From Cherax quadricarinatus (lineage: Eukaryota; Arthropoda; Malacostraca; Decapoda; Parastacidae), in NCBI RefSeq assembly GCF_038502225.1, contig NC_091325.1:28555459-28619458 (forward strand): a stretch of DNA of 64,000 nucleotides. Reading direction: 5' to 3'. Under the pieces are notes generated by a model that saw nothing but the letters and a program-made list of their open reading frames with translations, had not been told where the DNA came from and did not search any database. Positions 1 through 11,848 of this stretch are shown in pieces. The translations under genes and the position numbers were made by a program. Numbering within the stretch: position 1 is the stretch's first letter; each line of letters begins with the position of its first letter.

Positions 1-1080
1 CAGTTACGGTGAAAAGCTCTGTTCCACAAGGCACAGTACTAGCTCCCATCTTGTTCCTCATCCTCATATCCGACATAGACAAGGATGTCAGCCACAGCAC
101 CGTGTCTTCCTTTGCAGATGACACCCGAATCTGCATGACAGTGTCTTCCATTGCAGACACTGCAAGGCTCCAGGCGGACATCAACCAAAACTTTCAGTGG
201 GCTGCAGAAAACAATATGAAGTTAAACGATGAGAAATTTCAATTACTCAGATATGGTAAACATGAGGAAATTAAATCTTCATCAGAGTACAAAACAAATT
301 CTGGCCACAAAATAGAGCGAAACACCAACGTCAAAGACCTGGGAGTGATTATGTCGGAGGATCTCACCTTCAAGGACCATAACATTGTATCAATCGCATC
401 TGCTAGAAAAATGACAGGATGGATAATGAGAACCTTCAAAACTAGGGAGGCCAAGCCCATGATGACACTCTTCAGGTCACTTGTTCTATCTAGGCTGGAA
501 TATTGCTGCACTCTAACAGCACCTTTCAAGGCAGGTGAAATTGCTGACCTAGAAAATGTACAGAGAACTTTCACGACGCGCATAACGGAGATAAAACACC
601 TCAATTACTGGGAGCGCTTGAGGTTTCTAAACCTGTATTCCCTGGAACGCAGGAGGAAGAGATACATGATTATATACACTTGGAAAATCCTAGAGGGACT
701 AGTACCGAACTTGCACACGAAAATCACTCACTACGAAAGCAAAAGACTTGGCAGACGATGCACCATCCCCCCAATGAAAAGCAGGGGTGTCACTAGCACG
801 TTAAGAGACCATACAATAAGTGTCAGGGGCCCGAGACTGTTCAACTGCCTCCCAGCACACATAAGGGGGATTACCAACAGACCCCTGGCAGTCTTCAAGC
901 TGGCACTGGACAAGCACCTAAAGTCAGTTCCTGATCAGCCGGGCTGTGGCTCGTACGTTGGTTTGCGTGCAGCCAGCAGCAACAGCCTGGTTGATCAGGC
1001 GCTGATCCACCAGGAGGCCTGGTCACAGACCGGGCCGCGGGGGCGTTGACCCCCGAAACTCTCTCCAGGTAAACTCCAGG
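1..1080 (+). pseudogene. LINE-C copy C1, 3' half of ORF2 (RT to C terminus), cut by window edge
   Basis: Reverse transcriptase part of a non-LTR retrotransposon, the enzyme that copies element RNA into a nicked chromosomal target. The open frame runs from base 3 to 1049. It begins at RT motif B (SSVPQGTVLAP) and holds motif C (FADDTRI) near base 115. The C-terminal region ends in a Gly/Arg-rich tail. The 3' end is GC-rich and closes with a short repeated unit (CTCCAGGTA, AACTCCAGGT) at about 1061-1080. The fingers and motif A lie off the window. The same family occurs at 1081-2069, 12861-15170, 35417-35515 and 35612-35757. Clade is uncertain: the short 3' repeat and RT style suggest CR1/L2/Rex1-like. 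Confidence 0.85.
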
Positions 1081-2069
1081 TATGCATGCCGTGAAGGCTC
1101 TCTGTACATTTTCTCGGTCAGCAATTTCACCTGCAATTTCATTGTATCAATAGCAGATGCTATTGATACAATGTTATGGTCCTTGAAGGTGAGATCCTCC
1201 GACATGATCACTCCCAGGTCTTTGACGTTGGTGTTTCGCTCTATTTTGTGGCCAGAATTTGTTTTGTACTCTGATGATGATTTAATTTCCTCGTGTTTGC
1301 CATATCTGAGTAATTGAAATTTCTCATCGTTAAACTTCATATTGTTTTCTGCAGCCCACTGAAAGATTTGGTTGATGTCCGCCTGGAGCCTTGCAGTGTC
1401 TGCAATGGAAGACACTGTCATGCAGATTCGCGTGTCATCTGCAAAGGAAGACATGGTGCTGTGGCTGACATCCTTGTCTATGTCAGATATGAGGATGAGG
1501 AACAAGATGGGAGCAAGTACTGTGCCTTGTGGAACAGAGCTTTTCACCGTAGCTGCCTCGGACTTTACTTTATTGACTACTACTCTCTGTGTTCTGTTAG
1601 TGAGGAAATTATAAATCCATCGACCGACTTTTCCCGTTATTCCTTTAGCACGTATTTTGTGCGCTATTACGCCATGGTCACACTTGTCGAAGGCTTTTGC
1701 AAAGTCTGTATATATTATATCTGCATTCTTTTTGTCTTCTAGTGCATCTAGGACCTTGTCGTAGTGATCCAATAGTTGAGACAGACAGGAGCGACCTGTT
1801 CTAAACCCATGTTGCCCTGGGTTGTGTAATTGATGGGTTTCTAGTTGGGTGGTGATCTTGCTTCTTAGGACCCTTTCAAAGATTTTTATGATATGGGATG
1901 TTAGTGCTATCGGTCTGTAGTTCTTTGCTGTTGCTTTACTGCCCCCTTTGTGGAGTGGGGCTATGTCTGTTGTTTTTAGTAACTGTGGGACGACCCCCGT
2001 GTCCATGCTCCCTCTCCATAGGATGGTAAAAGCTCTTGCAGTTCTTGATGAACACGGAGTTCCATGAGT
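1081..2069 (-). pseudogene. LINE-C copy C2, inverted, internally deleted ORF2 fragment
   Basis: Same family as C1 and C3 but on the opposite strand and directly abutting the 3' end of C1, so C1 and C2 form an inverted pair. It encodes RT motif A (YTDFAKAFD), motif B (SSVPQGTVLAP) and motif C (FADDTRI). Relative to C3 it lacks the 3' terminal ~490 bases and has an internal deletion at about 1133-1155, where a perfect short inverted repeat now sits. A ~17-base gap near 2035 and the break at 2069 end the similarity. Coding ability is lost. Confidence 0.85.
1140..1173. repeat. Perfect 16-bp inverted repeat at a deletion junction in LINE-C2
   Basis: Arms CATTGTATCAATAGCA (1140-1155) and TGCTATTGATACAATG (1158-1173) are exact reverse complements around a 2-base spacer. 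In the sister copy C3 only the right arm's sequence is present, so the left arm was created when the internal deletion formed. Confidence 0.9.
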
Positions 2070-2407
2070 CTTGTAATAGTAACAATTTGCAATCATTATA
2101 TTTCTAGTTATACATTGTGTAAATTGTTTTAGACTATTTGATCAACTGGATTGTTTAACTTCTGACACACCTAGTTAATGACTGCAGACTCTCACTGACA
2201 CATAATAAATATATTAAACTAAAACACTGGTAACTCTCCAGAAGCTGGGCCTAGTGTGTGACCTTGAGAAGTTGAGAGTGTGTTTATTATGACCAGCGGT
2301 GTACCACTCTCACCTATATTTACATCAACACAAGTGTATTCTAAGTGATAAAGTGTACACTTAGTGTGCTTGGTAACACTTGTCATACATAGTAACGCAT
2401 GTGTGAG
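2070..2407. other. Unassigned flank ending in the left target-site duplication of LINE-D1
   Basis: No coding signal or known repeat recognised. The last 21 bases (2387-2407) read ACATAGTAACG-CA-TGTGTGAG and recur, slightly shortened, at 6349-6365 on the other side of LINE-D1. That marks this stretch as pre-insertion DNA. Confidence 0.5.
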
Positions 2408-2448
2408 ATTGTTTAGGTACTGGTTCATCTATCCACAGCAGCACACTT

Positions 2449-3280
2449 ATGCTTGCATACATACAGAGTTTAGAAGAGGAACTGAAAAATCTGAAACAGC
2501 CTAAAGAACTAAAGAACATTTTAGGATTGACAACAGAGACTGCTACCTTAGTCACAAATAAGGGGACTGTAGGGAAAGAAGGAGGAAAACTGCATGTAGA
2601 AGCTCAATCAGTGGAGACTGTAGTAAATGAAAGAGCTAAGCTATATGTGGAGGCCCTAACAGACCACAGCATAGCCCAGGGAAAGCCGAGAAGGGAAAAT
2701 GACAGGCCACTGAGCCCAAGTACATTAGCTAGTGAAACTGAAGAAAGGAAAGCTGAAATGGAGGAAATCAAATTGAATGAGGGGATACACAGGGATATGC
2801 AGTGGGAGAATGAAAGGGTGAGGTCAGTCTTTGTGTATGGGCTCCAGGAAGTTGAAGGGGAAACATATGAAGCAAGAAAACAAGGGGAAAAAAAAGCAAT
2901 TGAAACCATCATGAAAGCAATAGGAGAAGATGACATGAACCAGTTGGAAAATTTTCAGAGAATAGGGGGGTTTGTAAAAAAAAAAAACCCTGCCAGTGAA
3001 AGTGACCTTCAAGGCAGAATCGACCTAGAACAGGATCCTGCAGGAGAAAGCACGATTAAGGGACATGCCGGCATACAGGAAGGTGTATCTCGACCGCGAC
3101 AGAACACAAGCAGAAAGGCAGAAACTGAGAGAGATGGTACAAAGGCGAAAGGAGGAAAGAGAGGGGATGGAGAAGACAGACAGGAGATCCCAGACACAGG
3201 AAGATCAAATACAGCCTCCCTCACAACTTCCTATAGAAGCCTCCCAACCAGGTCAACCCCAGTGCAACCAAACACTCTAA
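2449..3280 (+). pseudogene. LINE-D1 ORF1 (RNA-binding-like protein), frameshifted at an A12 run
   Basis: ORF1 of LINEs packages element RNA. Translation starts MLAYIQSLEEEL, a charged, probably coiled-coil N terminus. A block around SVFVYGLQEVEGE to FQRIGGFVKKKN resembles the RRM-like core of many LINE ORF1 proteins. At 2976-2987 lies a run of 12 A. After it the conserved continuation (VTFKAEST, then AYRKVYLDRDRT and a Lys/Glu-rich end) lies in the next frame, with one TAG near 3026, and stops at 3280. As a result the frame open in the genome joins ORF1's N terminus to ORF2. Function is inferred from position and motif style. Confidence 0.7.
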
Positions 3281-3282
3281 AC

Positions 3283-6273
3283 CAAAACACTCATGCCACA
3301 TCCAATGCCCCCACCCACTGCATTACAAACTCCACCCCCACAGCAACCACCCATAGTTCCTTATCAGGTCACCCACTTCCCCAACCCCAATACACCTCCC
3401 AGACCACAATCTTAGAAAAGAAGTTGAAGGTGTGGTATACAAATGCAGATGGAATAACAAATAAGTATGAGGAGTGGCACGAAAGAATCAAGGAGACATC
3501 CCCAGATATAATAGCACTCACAGAAACAAAACTCACCAGAATAATAACAGATTCAATCTTTCCATCCGGATATCAAATCCTCAGGAAAGACAGAGGGAGG
3601 AGAGGGGGAGGAGGAGTTGCACTGCTCATTAAAAGCCAGTGGGGGTTTGAGAAAATGGAAGGAATGGACGGCACAGGCGAAAGGGACTACTTAGTAGGAA
3701 CAATCCAGTCTGAGGGACATAAGGTGATAATTGCAGTAATGTACAACCCACCACAGAACTGCAGGAGGCCAAAAGAAGAATACGATGAGAGCAACAGAGC
3801 AATGATCGACACACTAGCCGAGGTGGCCAGGAGAGCACATATGGGGGGAGCAAAGTTACTAGTTATGGGTGATTTTAATCACAAGGAGACTGACTGGGAA
3901 AACCTGGAGCCCCATGGGGGTTCCAAAACATGGAGAGCCAAGATGATGGATGTGGTACTGGAAAACCCCATGCATCAACATGTTAGAGACACTACCAGAG
4001 AGAGAGGAGAGGATGAACCAGCGAGACTGGACCTTGTATTCACCTTGAGTAGTTCTGACATCGAGGATATGTATGAAAGGCCCCTTGGAGCTAGTGATCA
4101 TGTGGTTCTGTGCTTCGACTACATAGTTGAGCTCCAAGTGGAGAGAGCAGCAGGAATAGGGTGGGAAAAACCAAACTACAAAAGGGGGAACTACTCAGGC
4201 TTAAGGAACTTCTTTCAAGACTTTCAGTGGGAGAGGGAACTGACAGGAAAACCAGTACAAGAAATAATGGACTATGTCGCAACAAAATGCAAGGAGGCAG
4301 AGGAGAGGTTTGTTCCCAAGGGAAACAGAAATAATGGGAAGAACAGAACGAGTCCTTGGTTCACCCAAAGGTGTAGGGAGGCAAAAACTAGGTGTACTAG
4401 AGGATGGAAAAGGTACAGAAGACAGAGAACTCAGGAAAATAAGGAGATTAGCTGAAGAGCCAGAAACGAATATGCACAGATAAGAAGGGAGGCTCAGCGG
4501 CAATACGAAAATGACATAGCATCGAAAGTCAAGACTGACTCGAAGCTGTTGTACAGCCACATCAGGAGGAAAACAACAGTCAAGGACCAGGTAATCAGAC
4601 TGAGGAAGGGTGATGGGGAATTCACAAGAAACGACCGGGAGGTATGTCAGGAGCTCAACACGAGATTTAAAGAAGTATTTACAGTGGAAACCAGTAGGAC
4701 TCCAGGAAATCAGAGCAGGGGGGTGCACCAGCAAGTGCTGGATGAGGTACATATAACCAAGGAGGAGGTGAAGAAGCTGCTATGCGAACTTGACACCTCA
4801 AAGGCGGTGGGACCAGACAACATCTCTTCGTGGGTCCTTAAAGAGGGAGCAGAGATATTGTGTGTACCATTAACAAAGATCTTCAACACATCATTTGAAA
4901 CTGGGCAACTCCCCGAGGTATGGAAGATGGCAAATGTAGTCCCAATTTTTAAAAAGGGAGACAGACATGAGGCACTAAACTACAGACCTGTATCACTAAC
5001 GTGTATAGTATGCAAGGTCATGGAGAAGATCATCAGGAGGAGAGTGGTGGAGCACCTGGAAAGAAACAAGTGTATAATTGACAACCAGCATGGTTTCAGG
5101 GAGGGAAAATCCGGTGTCACAAACCTACTAGAGTTTTATGACAAGGTGACAGAAGTAAGACAAGAGAGAGAGGGGTGGATCGACTGCATTTTTTTGGACT
5201 GCAAGAAGGCCTTCGGCACAGTTCCTCACAAGAGGTTACTGCAAAAGCTAGAGGATCAGGCACACATAACAGGAAAGGCACTGCAATGGATCAGAGAATA
5301 CCTGACAGGGAGGCAACAACTAGTCATGGTACGTGACGAGGTGTCAGAGTGGGCGCCTGTGACAAGCGGGGTTCCACAGGGGTCAGTCCTAGGACCTGTG
5401 CTGTTCTTGGTATATGTGAATGACATAACGGAAGGGATAGACTCAGAAGTGTCCTTGTTTGCGGATGATGTGAAGTTAATGAGAAGAATCAAATCGGATG
5501 AGGATCAGGCAGGACTACAAAGAGACCTGGACAGGCTACAAGCCTGGTCCAGCAACTGGCTCTTTGAGTTTAACCCTGCCAAATGCAAAGTCATGAAGAT
5601 CGGGCAAGGGCAAAGAAGACCGCAGACACAATATAGTTTAGATGGCCAAAGTCTGCAAACCTCACTCAAGGAAAAAGATCTGGGGGTGAGTATAACACCG
5701 AGCATATCTCCTGAGGCGCACATCAATCAGATAAGTGCTGAAGCATACAGGCGCCTGGCAAACCTAGGGATAGCGTTCCGATACCTCAGTAAGGATTCGC
5801 TCAAGACTCTGTATACCATTTACGTCAGGCCCATACTGGAGTATGCAGCACCAGTTTGGAACCCGCACCTAGTCAAGCACGTCAAGAAATTAGAGAAAGT
5901 GCAAAGGCTTGCAACAAGACTAGTCCCAGAGCTACGGGGATTGTCCTACGAAGAAAGGTTGAGGGAAATCGGCCTGACGACACTGGAGGCCAGGAGGGTC
6001 AGGGGAGACATGATAACGACATATAAAATACTGCATGGAATAGACAAGGTGGACAAAGATGGGATGTTCCAGAGATGGGACACAGACACAAGAGGTCACA
6101 ATTGGAAGTTGAAGATTCAGATGAATCAAAGGGATGTTAGGAAGTATTTCTTCAGTCATAGAGTAGTCAAGCCGTGGAATAGCCTAGAAAGTGAAGTAGT
6201 GGAGGCGGGAACCATACATAGATTTAAGGCGAGGTATGATAAAGCTCATGGAGCAGGGAGAGAGAGGACCTAG
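3283..6273 (+). pseudogene. LINE-D1 ORF2 (endonuclease + reverse transcriptase) with one nonsense codon
   Basis: EN domain from about 3421 (VWYTNADG, LTETKL, GDFNHKETDW near 3868, ASDHVV near 4090), followed by a basic linker, then RT with motif A FLDCKKAFG (5191), motif B SGVPQGSVLGPVLF and motif C FADDVKLM (5458). A single TGA at 4453-4455 interrupts the frame in the linker; copy D2 has an Arg codon there. The frame is the same on both sides, so this is one point-like change. The residue after KKAF is Gly rather than the usual Asp (codon 5215); the catalytic Asp of LDC is kept. The true start is unclear because ORF1 overlaps. Confidence 0.85.
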
Positions 6274-6348
6274 TAGCAATCAGTGAAGAGGCGGGGCCAT
6301 GAGCTATGACTCGACCCCTGCAACCACAAATAGGTGAGTACATATATA

Positions 6349-6441
6349 ACATAGTAACGTGTGAGTTACTACTCAGGATGGACCAATCAAGTCGACCAGA
6401 GTGATTTATCTCATTGTCATTGTAACATTACCTAGTTACCG

Positions 6442-6472
<31 letters not shown>

Positions 6473-6670
6473 TAATATTGTTTACACTCTATGATTGAGG
6501 TAAGAGGTTGTCTTCAGCATTCATTGTGATGTCCGCTATATTATTATTTCAGTGAGGTACATTAGGTGGCAGTAGCCTGAACTGACTCAAGTGGAAGTTA
6601 TCATTGAATTTGAACCTCTTGTTTAATGTGATATATGTCAGAATTCTAATTTTATGCTCAATATTACCTA
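6349..6670. other. Non-coding flank with T-run and a diverged direct repeat
   Basis: Begins with the right target-site duplication of LINE-D1 (6349-6365). A run of 30 T lies at 6441-6470. About 6475-6662 is recognisably related, with many changes, to 11560-11768 on the far side of the LINE-B stack (shared stretch near CCTGA, GTGGAAGT and TGAATTTGAAC). It may belong to the 5' UTR of LINE-E, whose ORF1 starts at 11849. No gene is seen. Confidence 0.4.
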
Positions 6671-6710
6671 CTCTCTGTCTCTCCCTCTCTCTCTCTCTCT
6701 CTCTTTCTCT
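6671..6710. repeat. (CT)n microsatellite at 3' edge of LINE-B copy A
   Basis: CT repeats with minor interruptions, immediately followed by a T-run (6711-6733) that is the complement of the LINE-B poly(A) tail. Confidence 0.9.
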
Positions 6711-7755
<1,045 letters not shown>

Positions 7756-7897
7756 CTTTTTTTTTTTTACATAGGGTTTGACAAGGTTAAGGATCCCTAA
7801 CTTTATTGACAAGCTATTTACAGGTTAAGGATTCCTAACTTTATTGGCAAGCTAAGAGCTGTTACCTACATCAGCTCATTTGAAAGCATTTTTATTG

Positions 7898-10717
7898 TTA
7901 TGAGACATACAAGTAGGGAACAGGATGAAGTTGGAGCCATCTGTGGGCCAGCATTTTCATTTGATCAACTGACTTTATCTCGTTGACATCATTATGCTGT
8001 ACAAATGTGTTCCATACTCGAGTCATCCTGGGTATGTATGATCTCAGATGGAGTGATGTTCTGGAGAAGGGTACAGCCAGAGTGAAGTTGCTGCTTTCTG
8101 CCCGTCTTGTGGCATAAAAGCTTGTTTCACGCTGTCCTCGAAGTGGATCCAAGTGTGGTATTTTGACAATATTGGCCTTGTACATAACAGTAAGGCCACC
8201 CACATCACTCCTATGTTGAAGGCTCTGCTGAAATGACAGATCTATCCAGGATGGGTCCAGGCGAGAGATGAGACGTCTTGCTCTGTTCTCTACTCTGTCA
8301 AGCAGTCGCAGATGAGAGGGGGGGCAGGCAAACCAAGAAAGTGGAGCATACTCAAGGTGTGAGCGTACTTGTGCCTCGTACAGGATCTTGCAACCCCTAC
8401 TGTCAAGCAGATGCGAGATACGGCGAAGTGCTGTAAGCTTCCTGGCTGCCTTGTTTGCAAGATTTACAACATGGTTCTTCATGGTTAGTTTGGAGTCAAA
8501 TTTCACCCCAAGGATATCAACTTCTTCTCCAGGTGCCAACACCCTCCCATTCATCCTTACTACTGCCCCAGCATTACCATCATGGTGCCTAGAGACGATC
8601 ATCATTTGCGTTTTCTGAGGTGCAAATGTTACTTGCCATCTATTTCCCCAAGCTGATACAGCTCTCAGCTGGTGATTGATGTAGCTTAGAGCAGCTGGCA
8701 TTTCTTCTCTTGGATAAGTGAATGTCAGTGTACAGTCGTCTGCATATGCATGTGATTCTGGGATGAGATGAAGAAGGTCGTTGAAGTAGACATTCCATAA
8801 CAATGGACCCAGCATGCTTCCTTGTGGAACACTTGCCCCAATAGGATGTCTTGCTGATTCCGTTCCATTGAGAACTACACTTAGAGATCTACCATGAAGG
8901 TAATCACTGAGGAGACATAGCGTAGAGCCTGCAATTCCCAGTGCTTGAAGTTTTGCTAAGAGGCCCTGGTGCCACACCCGGTCGAAAGCGCCAGCAATGT
9001 CCAGTGCTACCACACAGCTGACTTTGGATTCATCCAGTGACTGGTGCCACTTAGTGGAGAGGTTTAACAACAGATCAGCAGCAGAGTAACCTTTCCTGAA
9101 GCCATATTGACGATCACAAAGTAGTGAGTGGTAGTCAAAAAACTCTGTCATTTGTCTTGAGATTATTGTCTCAAGGATCTTACCAGTGATTGACAAGAGT
9201 GACACTGGTCTGTAGTTGCTGATTTCTGCTCTGCTCTTCTTTTTGTGAACAGGGACTACATTTGCCTCTTTCCATAGAGAGGGCCATTTACACTGTACTA
9301 GGCAGTGCTGAAAGATGCGAGTTAGAGGTGCTGCTAGCTGGTCTGCACATCTTCTCAACAATCTTGGGCTCAACTTGTCTGGGCCCACAGCCTTTTCTTG
9401 GTCCAGCGATTTAAGAAGGAAATGCACCTCCTCCTGCCTTATTGTCACCACTGACAGTTTTGACACAGTTCTTGCAGCTAGCCAAGGAGGGACCCTTGCT
9501 GGATCAGGAACTTGCATTTTGGTAGCAAAGTGTTCAGCAAAGAGGTCCGCCTTCTCTTGACTACTAGTAGAGGTGGTCCCATCCTGTCGATTTAGAGGTG
9601 GAATAAGTTCATCAGGCAGATAACCTTGTCTGTCCTTGACCAGGGACCACCAGGTTTTGGAGCCTACCCTACCTGATGCAAGCTTTCTTTTAGTGTCCAC
9701 CTCCCATTTAGCAATGGCCCAATTTTGAACATCACCCATATGCCTACAGGCTTGCCTGTGCAATTTCCTGTTATAGGTGGTAGGATGTCTCTTATACCTT
9801 CGCCATGCTTTGTACTTAGCAGTAGCAGCCTCTCTACAACGAAAGCCAAACCAAGGCTGATCTGTAGGCTTCGTCACATATTGCCGGTGAGGAATGTGTT
9901 CTTGTTGTAGATTAAGGATGTGTCCAGTGAAGGCTTTCACTTGGTTGTCAACATCCCCTTGGAGAAGAGCATTCCAATCGGTGGTGGCGAGCTCAGAGCA
10001 AAGGGCTGGCCAATTACCTCTTTCCCATAGCCAGGTTGTGCGTGTGGACTCCTCACCTCGTTCTGTTGGGATCTTAAGTGTCGTAAAAACAGCCTTGTGG
10101 TCAGACGATCCAACGTAGCCGAGGGGTTGACAAGTGACTATGCCTTCTGCCAGATCACTCACTACTGGGTCAAGGGAGGAGCCAGAGATATGAGTAGGGA
10201 AATCAACAAAGTTTCTCATGTCAAACACTGCAAGAAGGTCATCAAAGTCCCTCTGTATAAGGTGCTGGTTGAGGTCACCAACAATTATAATATGTTGACA
10301 GTTGTGTTGTAGCAGAAGGGAGTCAATATTTTCCATTAGGAAGTTGATGGGGTCTGCATGTTGCCACTGAGGTCTGTACATTGCACATGCTAGTACAGAG
10401 GTACTAGTGTTTATACAGAGCTTGAAGAACATCATTTCAAGATGTGTAGGGGTGGCAACATCAATGTGCTGGGCATGAACACTTTTAGAGAAGCACACAG
10501 CAACACCTCCTCCTTGCCCTTGCCTGTCTCTTCTCATCCATGAGGTGTAGCCAGCAATTCTTGCAAAATTTTCTGGAGTCCTGTCATCCAAAAATGTTTC
10601 AACAACAGCTATCATGTCGGGACGTCGAGTGTTCACAAAACTATGTGTGAGCTCTCTAACATTAGTGATGAAACCTCTAATGTTGGCCGACAGGATGCTG
10701 ATAGACTGGCTCCTCAT
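7898..10717 (-). CDS. LINE-B ORF2: endonuclease-reverse transcriptase, intact
   Basis: Predicted to nick the genomic target and prime reverse transcription there. The start is taken at the ATG at 10717 (MRSQSISILSANIRG), 10 bases after the ORF1 stop, giving 939 residues; an upstream in-frame ATG at 10843 lies inside ORF1. EN domain: NIRG, VVETFLDD, GDLNQHL and the SSDHKAV motif, about residues 8-230. RT: motif A ALDIAGAFDRVW, motif B ASVPQGSMLGPLLWN, motif C YADDCTL. No RNase H domain is visible. The frame is uninterrupted, so the enzyme could be functional, but this copy lacks most of ORF1. Confidence 0.9.
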   Translation of the reverse strand: MRSQSISILSANIRGFITNVRELTHSFVNTRRPDMIAVVETFLDDRTPENFARIAGYTSWMRRDRQGQGGGVAVCFSKSVHAQHIDVATPTHLEMMFFKLCINTSTSVLACAMYRPQWQHADPINFLMENIDSLLLQHNCQHIIIVGDLNQHLIQRDFDDLLAVFDMRNFVDFPTHISGSSLDPVVSDLAEGIVTCQPLGYVGSSDHKAVFTTLKIPTERGEESTRTTWLWERGNWPALCSELATTDWNALLQGDVDNQVKAFTGHILNLQQEHIPHRQYVTKPTDQPWFGFRCREAATAKYKAWRRYKRHPTTYNRKLHRQACRHMGDVQNWAIAKWEVDTKRKLASGRVGSKTWWSLVKDRQGYLPDELIPPLNRQDGTTSTSSQEKADLFAEHFATKMQVPDPARVPPWLAARTVSKLSVVTIRQEEVHFLLKSLDQEKAVGPDKLSPRLLRRCADQLAAPLTRIFQHCLVQCKWPSLWKEANVVPVHKKKSRAEISNYRPVSLLSITGKILETIISRQMTEFFDYHSLLCDRQYGFRKGYSAADLLLNLSTKWHQSLDESKVSCVVALDIAGAFDRVWHQGLLAKLQALGIAGSTLCLLSDYLHGRSLSVVLNGTESARHPIGASVPQGSMLGPLLWNVYFNDLLHLIPESHAYADDCTLTFTYPREEMPAALSYINHQLRAVSAWGNRWQVTFAPQKTQMMIVSRHHDGNAGAVVRMNGRVLAPGEEVDILGVKFDSKLTMKNHVVNLANKAARKLTALRRISHLLDSRGCKILYEAQVRSHLEYAPLSWFACPPSHLRLLDRVENRARRLISRLDPSWIDLSFQQSLQHRSDVGGLTVMYKANIVKIPHLDPLRGQRETSFYATRRAESSNFTLAVPFSRTSLHLRSYIPRMTRVWNTFVQHNDVNEIKSVDQMKMLAHRWLQLHPVPYLYVS

Positions 10718-10727
10718 GATGAAGTGG

Positions 10728-11254
<527 letters not shown>

Positions 11255-11500
11255 TTTTTTTTTTTTTTTTTTTTTTTTTGACACAGGGTTTGACAAGGTT
11301 AAGGATCCCTAGCTTTATTGACAAGCTATTTACAGGTTAAGGATTCCTAACTTTATTGACAAGCTAAGAGCTGTTACCTACATCAGCTCATTTGAAAGCA
11401 TTTTTATCGTTATGAGACATACAAGTAGGGAACAGGATGAAGTTGGAGCCATCTGTGGTCCAGCATTTTCATTTGATCAACTGACTTTATCTCGTTGACA

Positions 11501-11504
<4 letters not shown>
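11255..11504 (-). mobile_element. LINE-B copy C, short 3' fragment
   Basis: T-run 11255-11279 (poly(A) complement), then about 225 bases matching the 3' UTR and the last codons of ORF2 of copies A and B. Truncated at about 11504, where CT repeats begin again. Confidence 0.9.

Positions 11505-11539
<35 letters not shown>
11505..11539. repeat. (CT)n microsatellite at 5' edge of LINE-B copy C
   Basis: Remaining CT tract on the far side of the three-copy LINE-B stack; the fourth CT block of the series. Confidence 0.9.
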
Positions 11540-11542
<3 letters not shown>

Positions 11543-11848
11543 CATCTTTGTAATTTGTGATAAGGTGTAAGACCTCGCCTGTACCATCCATTATATATAC
11601 CATATTATTAACACACATACAAGAAGTCTCTGAATGTATTTTTAGTAAGGTGTGTATCGTATTAAGTAGTAGTAACCTGAGATAAGTATAATTGGAAGTG
11701 TTCAATGAACTTGAACCCTTGTGTCATATGATCTACTTTAGACTTCTGACTTTATAGTAAATATTTACTCTTGCATAAGTTATAAGGGGAAGATAAGCGA
11801 GGAATTCTTGTGTTGTGAATCTTACAGGAGATATCATCACTGGCAAAC
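11540..11848 (+). other. Probable 5' UTR of LINE-E
   Basis: Non-coding, directly upstream of LINE-E ORF1. 11560-11768 is a diverged repeat of 6475-6662. Together with the (CT)n blocks this suggests the LINE-B stack was inserted into a CT tract in or beside the LINE-E leader. No promoter motif can be assigned. Confidence 0.35.

Larger units (their letters stand above)
2408..6348 (+). mobile_element. LINE-D1, near full-length non-LTR retrotransposon with decayed ORFs
   Basis: Two-ORF LINE with a short leader, ORF1 from 2449, ORF2 ending at 6273, and a 3' UTR that ends in the tail unit AAATAGGTGAGTAC. A flanking duplication (2387-2407 and 6349-6365) supports a single insertion event with these ends. 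The tandem tail units seen in copies D2 and D3 and the RT/C-terminal style (FFSHRVV, WNSLE) point to the CR1/L2 group. ORF1 is broken by homopolymer slippage and a stop, and ORF2 by one stop. Copies D2 (30570-32916) and D3 (37396-38993) are younger and 5'-truncated. Confidence 0.85.

Noticed and set aside
239..913. Many 60-140 residue frames opposite RT genes (for example 239-604, 1314-1742, 5256-5492, 13329-14119, 20817-21104)
   Set aside because: Antisense shadows that recur at the same place in each copy of the LINE; no independent coding evidence.
1..2069. Twin-priming product (one LINE-C insertion with inverted 5' part)
   Set aside because: C1 and C2 cover overlapping, not complementary, parts of ORF2, and the forward part with the 3' end lies on the wrong side.
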